From: Firmicutes bacterium AF25-13AC
GTDB lineage: Bacteria; Bacillota; Clostridia; Lachnospirales; Lachnospiraceae
Assembly: GCA_003478935.1 (NCBI GenBank)
Contig: QUFP01000013.1
Location: 1 to 64,000 of the forward strand
Direction: 5' to 3'
DNA: 64,000 nucleotides
Shown here: positions 60,565-64,000 of the stretch, one piece after another
Numbering within the stretch: position 1 is the first letter of the stretch
How the letters are laid out: the number at the start of each line of letters is the position of its first letter
Made by a program: the position numbers and the translations under genes
The notes under the pieces: model-generated
Seen by the model: the letters and a program-made list of their open reading frames with translations, nothing else
The model's database searches: none
What the model was told of the DNA's origin: nothing

Positions 60565-60693
60565 GCCCTAAGGTGAATGGATTTCACGAGCCGGACACTT
60601 GAAGCAGGTCTTTCAAAGTAATGTATAATAAAAATGAACATAAAAGGAGCCTGCGGAGTTTGGTCCGGCGACGAAACCATTGCACCGAAGGGC
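60565..60693 (+). ncRNA. Candidate structured RNA in the dipeptidase leader
   Basis: A long nested helix is visible. GCCCT (60565-60569) pairs with AGGGC (60689-60693), GGTG (60572-60575) with CACC (60683-60686), AATGG (60576-60580) with CCATT (60677-60681), TTTC (60582-60585) with GAAA (60673-60676), GCCGGAC (60590-60596) with GTCCGGC (60663-60669), and GCAGG (60604-60608) with CCTGC (60650-60654). The apical loop is large and A/T-rich. No T-run follows, so it reads as a cis leader rather than a terminated small RNA. I could not match it to a riboswitch class. It fills most of the 342-base gap. Confidence 0.5.
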
Positions 60694-60762
60694 ACTCGTT
60701 GTAACATCAGGGTCGAAATCGTGACTCAAAGTAAAAGATAGCAATTTTAGGAGGAGATAGAT

Positions 60763-62247
60763 ATGGCTTGCACAACAATATTAGTTGGAAAAAATGCTTC
60801 ATATGACGGTTCAACAATGATCGCACGAAACGATGATTCAGGAGCCGGACACTATATGCCGAAAAAATTTGTAGTAGTTCATCCAGAGGATAGACAAAAA
60901 GTTTATCGCTCTGTGATTTCTCATGTAGAAATTGAACTGCCTGACAATCCACTTCGCTGTACATCCATGCCAAATGCAGTTGATGGAGAAGGAATTTGGG
61001 CAGCTAGTGGTGTGAATGCGAAAAATGTTGCAATGACAGCAACAGAGACAATAACTTCAAATCCGCGTGTGCTTGGTGCAGATCCACTTGTAGTTTACGA
61101 GCCTGCAAAGGATGGAAAAGAAGAAAAAGCGGGTGGTATCGGTGAGGAAGATATCGTTTATATAGTGCTTCCATACATAACAAGTGCGAGAGAGGGTGTA
61201 AAGCGTCTGGGCAGTCTTCTTGAGACATACGGTACATATGAGATGAATGGAATTGCATTCCAGGATAAGGATGAAATCTGGTGGCTGGAGACTATCGGCG
61301 GTCATCACTGGATTGCAAGAAGAGTGCCGGATGATGTTTATGTAGTAATGCCAAATCAGTTTGGAATGGATGAATTTGACTTAGAGGATGCCTATGGTGA
61401 ACAGAAAGGTTTTATGTGCTCAGCGGATTTAAAAGAATTTGTCGAGAAAAATCATTTAAATCTTTCTCAGGATGGAAGCTTCATTCCGCGTGATATTTTC
61501 GGAAGTCATGATGACTCAGATCATGTGTACAATACACCTCGTGCATGGTATATGCTTCGCACATTAAATCCTCAAACCTTTACATGGGATGGACCAGATG
61601 CTGATTATACACCACTTTCCGATGACCTTCCGTGGTGCCTGATTCCAGAAAAGAAGATTACAGTGGAAGATGTGAAATATGTACTGTCCTCACATTATCA
61701 GGGAACACCATATGATCCATATCTTTCATATGGCGATAAGTCTATGAAGGGTGCATATCGTTCAATCGGTGTAAATCGAACTGATTTCCTTTCTGTTATT
61801 CAGATGAGAGCAGATCACGAGGATGACAGCCGCGCAATTGAATGGGTAGCATTTTGCTCCAATGCATTTAATACACTGCTTCCATTCTATGCAGATGTCG
61901 AAAAAACACCAGATTATGTAGCAAATACAGATAAAAACGTGTCCACTGATAATTTCTACTGGACAAGCAGGTTAATTGCAGCGATGGCAGATGCATCTTA
62001 CAAGAGTTCTCTGTTCCATGTTGAGCGTTATCAAGGTCATGTTATGGCAAAGAGTCATGCGCTGATTGCAAAATATGATGCAAAATTAGCACAGACTGCA
62101 GATAAGGCGGAGCGACTTGTCATTAAGAATGAGGCAAATGAGGCAATTGCACAGATGGCAAAGGAAGAAGCACTTGCAACACTTGAAAAGGTGCTTTCTG
62201 AATTGACCAATCAGATGAAGAATGCATATTCCAGATCAGATGCATAA
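60763..62247 (+). CDS. C69-family dipeptidase
   Basis: This is an N-terminal-nucleophile dipeptidase of the C69 (PepD) family, 494 residues. The catalytic Cys3 in MACTTILVGKNAS becomes N-terminal after processing. STMIARNDDSG, the WWLETIGGHHW segment and the SSHYQGTPYDP region are typical. These enzymes cleave a broad range of dipeptides in the cytoplasm. AGGAGG precedes the ATG. A promoter and a structured leader lie upstream. The gene converges on the AraC gene 18 bases away with no terminator visible. Confidence 0.93.
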   Translation: MACTTILVGKNASYDGSTMIARNDDSGAGHYMPKKFVVVHPEDRQKVYRSVISHVEIELPDNPLRCTSMPNAVDGEGIWAASGVNAKNVAMTATETITSNPRVLGADPLVVYEPAKDGKEEKAGGIGEEDIVYIVLPYITSAREGVKRLGSLLETYGTYEMNGIAFQDKDEIWWLETIGGHHWIARRVPDDVYVVMPNQFGMDEFDLEDAYGEQKGFMCSADLKEFVEKNHLNLSQDGSFIPRDIFGSHDDSDHVYNTPRAWYMLRTLNPQTFTWDGPDADYTPLSDDLPWCLIPEKKITVEDVKYVLSSHYQGTPYDPYLSYGDKSMKGAYRSIGVNRTDFLSVIQMRADHEDDSRAIEWVAFCSNAFNTLLPFYADVEKTPDYVANTDKNVSTDNFYWTSRLIAAMADASYKSSLFHVERYQGHVMAKSHALIAKYDAKLAQTADKAERLVIKNEANEAIAQMAKEEALATLEKVLSELTNQMKNAYSRSDA

Positions 62248-62265
62248 GAATTCAGGATTTATTAA

Positions 62266-63207
62266 TCATTCGGGAAAACTATTTTCCGCTAACGCCTTAA
62301 TAGAAGATGAATATTCTGTTGGCGTCATTCCTGTAAGATTCTTAAACTGACGTGAAAAATATTGAACGGACTGATAACCAAGTCCGGCAGAAATCTGTGT
62401 GAAATTGAGACGGCCGCTTCTTATTTGCTGCTTGGCCGTCTCAATTTTTAATTGGTGAAAATAATTGATGGCGCCCGTGTTAAACTGCTCTTTCATAAGC
62501 TTTTGTAGCTGAGTGCGTCCAATTAAATTGTCGTGACAAATTTGCTCAAGTGTAATCTGTTCATGAATGTGCTGCTTTAGGTAGTTTGTGATCAGATCAA
62601 GTATTTCTTCCGTGTTTTTTAATTTATAGGAAGCAGGTTTTTTATCAAGTCCAATACTTTGAGCATTCTCAAAACGGCGCAGCAGATGAAGCAGAAATTC
62701 TTCCAGATATAGGCGAATGAGCTGTCCGCTGCCAAGCGGCATAGTTTGCTTAAGAGGCATGGCAGCTAAGTAGGGATCATCAAGGCGGCAGTCAAAGCTT
62801 TGCTTTGCTTCTTGAATAATAGAAGCAAGTAAGCGCCGTTCTGTCTGGTCAATGCGAAGAATGCGGTTCGAGAGTGCAAAAAGCTGTTTTTCAGCTAAAA
62901 GATGTAAATTGGCTTTGTTTGATGCGGAAAGATCAAATGATATGACAATCAGATTCGGTGCAATTTGTCCATCAGAGCGCACGGCATGAAATTCATTTGG
63001 CTTATGAAAATAAAGTTCGCCTGCCTTTAGCCGAAATTCAGTTTGATCACTTGTAATAATAGTCTCGCCTTTATCTGCATAAACAAACTCCCAGAAATCA
63101 TGTGTTTCTCCAGAAAAAGTAAAATCGGTACGGTACTCATAGTAGTGAATGCTATATATGGTTCCGATAGAAATAGATGTTTGAAAATCAATACCTGGAT
63201 AATACAT
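62266..63207 (-). CDS. AraC-family transcriptional regulator
   Basis: This 313-residue regulator has an N-terminal cupin sensor domain (GETHDFWEFVYADKGET, ELYFHKPNEFHAV) and a C-terminal double helix-turn-helix. The second HTH reads ISAGLGYQSVQYFSRQFKNLTGMTP. The ATG at 63207 follows AAGGAGG with six bases spacing. An upstream in-frame ATG at 63294 would add 29 residues, overlap a palindrome and ignore this site. It is divergent from a sugar-kinase gene, the usual layout for a regulator of sugar metabolism. The ligand is probably a sugar but cannot be named. Confidence 0.93.
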   Translation of the reverse strand: MYYPGIDFQTSISIGTIYSIHYYEYRTDFTFSGETHDFWEFVYADKGETIITSDQTEFRLKAGELYFHKPNEFHAVRSDGQIAPNLIVISFDLSASNKANLHLLAEKQLFALSNRILRIDQTERRLLASIIQEAKQSFDCRLDDPYLAAMPLKQTMPLGSGQLIRLYLEEFLLHLLRRFENAQSIGLDKKPASYKLKNTEEILDLITNYLKQHIHEQITLEQICHDNLIGRTQLQKLMKEQFNTGAINYFHQLKIETAKQQIRSGRLNFTQISAGLGYQSVQYFSRQFKNLTGMTPTEYSSSIKALAENSFPE

Positions 63208-63274
63208 AAGTCGCCTCCTTAGCATATTCATATACCTTATTATGGATATAAAGAAGCTTTTTTTCAAGTATGTT

Positions 63275-63304
63275 TTGTATACAAATATCTTCACTATGTA
63301 TACA
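63275..63304. promoter_or_regulatory. Two palindromic operator candidates 21 bp apart
   Basis: TTGTATACAA (63275-63284) and TGTATACA (63297-63304) are perfect palindromes sharing the TGTATACA core. Their centres are exactly 21 bp apart, two helical turns. They lie between the AraC-type gene and the kinase promoter. Confidence 0.65.
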
Positions 63305-63329
63305 ATCGTCCGTTTAGCTCAAAGCCATC

Positions 63330-63358
63330 TTGCTTCCTATTTTTTGTCATGCTATATT
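63330..63358 (+). promoter_or_regulatory. Promoter of the sugar-kinase gene
   Basis: TTGCTT (63330-63335), a 17-base spacer and TATATT (63353-63358). The palindromes lie about 65 and 86 bases upstream of the expected transcription start, a position suited to activation. Confidence 0.65.
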
Positions 63359-63386
63359 GAAGAAAAAAGGAAACGAGGTATTTTTT

Positions 63387-64000
63387 ATGGAAAAGAAATT
63401 TGAAGTAAGTGAATTTGCGCTTGAAGCAGTGCGCCATTTTGAATTCAGCGGTACATTGACAGATGTTCGTCCATTTGGAAACGGTCATATCAATGATACT
63501 TACCTGGCAGAGTATGATATTTTTGGAATGGGTCAGGTAAAGGTGATCATTCAGAGAATGAATCGTAATGTATTCAAACAGCCTGAAGAACTTATGGAAA
63601 ACATTGTAAATGTAACGGAATTTTTGAAGAAAAAAATTGAAAAAAATGGAGGAGATCCATCAAGAGAAACATTAAATATTATTTCTTCTGTTTATGGAAA
63701 ACCATTTTATGTAGATTCACAGGGAGAGTATTGGCGTGCATACAAGTTCATTACAGGAGCATCCAGTTATGATCTTCCAGAGAATCCAAAGCAGTTTTAC
63801 GAGAGTGCGTATGCATTTGGTCATTTCCAGCAGTTGTTGTCTGATTATCCGGCAGAAACATTGCACGAAACTATTGTAGATTTTCATGATACAAAAAAGC
63901 GTTATCAGACATTTGAGCGTGCAGTGGCAGAGGATGTTTGTGGACGTGCAGCAAGTGTACAGCGCGAAATTGAATTTATCAGACAGCATAAGGCAGTAGC
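63387..64000 (+). CDS. NahK-like aminoglycoside-phosphotransferase-fold sugar kinase (5' part)
   Basis: The frame starts at ATG 63387 and is open to the window edge (about 204 residues). The N-lobe motif RPFGNGHINDTYLAEY (about residues 28-43), IIQRMNRNVFKQPEELMENI and WRAYKFITGASSYD match N-acetylhexosamine 1-kinase (NahK) and its relatives, which phosphorylate GalNAc, GlcNAc or related sugars at C1. The C-terminal catalytic loop lies beyond the window, so catalytic residues cannot be checked. It diverges from the AraC regulator. Confidence 0.85.
   Translation, partial: MEKKFEVSEFALEAVRHFEFSGTLTDVRPFGNGHINDTYLAEYDIFGMGQVKVIIQRMNRNVFKQPEELMENIVNVTEFLKKKIEKNGGDPSRETLNIISSVYGKPFYVDSQGEYWRAYKFITGASSYDLPENPKQFYESAYAFGHFQQLLSDYPAETLHETIVDFHDTKKRYQTFERAVAEDVCGRAASVQREIEFIRQHKAV

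Noticed and set aside
60565..60693. c-di-GMP-I or glycine riboswitch
   Set aside because: Short strings such as AAACCATTGCACC and CACCGAAGGGC look suggestive, but the surrounding helices and conserved loops of those classes are absent.

Overview
The window looks like a chromosomal segment of a Gram-positive, low-GC Clostridia, most likely a gut Lachnospiraceae. The reasons are the Firmicutes gene orders (infB-rbfA-nrnA-truB-ribF, rpsO-pnp, tepA-spoIIIE, priA-def-fmt-yugP-rsmB-rlmN-prpC-prkC-rsgA-rpe-thiN), AGGAGG-type ribosome binding sites, TTGnnn/TATAAT promoters, frequent TTG and GTG starts, and pectin-directed glycosidases (GH28, GH78). No ribosomal RNA is present, so the family-level call rests on gene content.

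Layout. 1-7200: translation and RNA-metabolism genes (3' part of infB, rbfA, nrnA, truB, ribF), a wall-directed NlpC/P60 enzyme, and rpsO with its own promoter and terminators. 7200-14722: pnp behind a structured leader, argS, and a SWIM/SNF2 helicase. 14678-16084 (minus): an unrecognised secreted, membrane-anchored protein. 16170-19383: PHP phosphoesterase, an unknown gene and a GH28 polygalacturonase. 19384-19827: terminator, odd GTGTCAT repeats and tRNA-Ser(CGA). 19828-41816: a long, almost entirely same-strand block with tepA, ftsK/spoIIIE, fhs, a murE-murF pair, priA, def, fmt, yugP, rsmB, rlmN, the PP2C/PASTA-kinase signalling pair, rsgA, rpe, thiN and a PrsA-like lipoprotein.

41758-57035 is an accessory, visibly more AT-rich surface-glycan region. 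It holds a decayed acyltransferase, a DUF4422 transferase, three GT2 glycosyltransferases, a DltD-like SGNH protein, an MBOAT O-acyltransferase, a polyprenyl-phosphate-sugar type GT2, a DUF6020 membrane protein, a second acyltransferase_3 gene, a stand-alone acyl carrier protein and an adenylation-nitroreductase fusion, and it ends in a MATE-transporter fragment. I read ACP, adenylation-nitroreductase, MBOAT and SGNH together as a Dlt-like route that loads, possibly redox-modifies and exports an acyl or aminoacyl group onto an extracellular glycan. This is the most interesting system in the window.

57041-64000: a GH78 alpha-L-rhamnosidase (minus), a divergent intergenic region encoding a long-helix structured RNA candidate ahead of a C69 dipeptidase, an AraC-family regulator (minus), and the start of a NahK-like sugar kinase running off the window edge. 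Two TGTATACA palindromes exactly 21 bp apart lie between regulator and kinase.

Caution: seven otherwise intact genes (infB, ftsK, murE, prkC, both acyltransferases, GH78) are each interrupted at a point where restoring one missing base rejoins the reading frame. Four of them are normally essential or core, so I treat these as probable sequence errors and annotate the genes as whole, with the break position stated.
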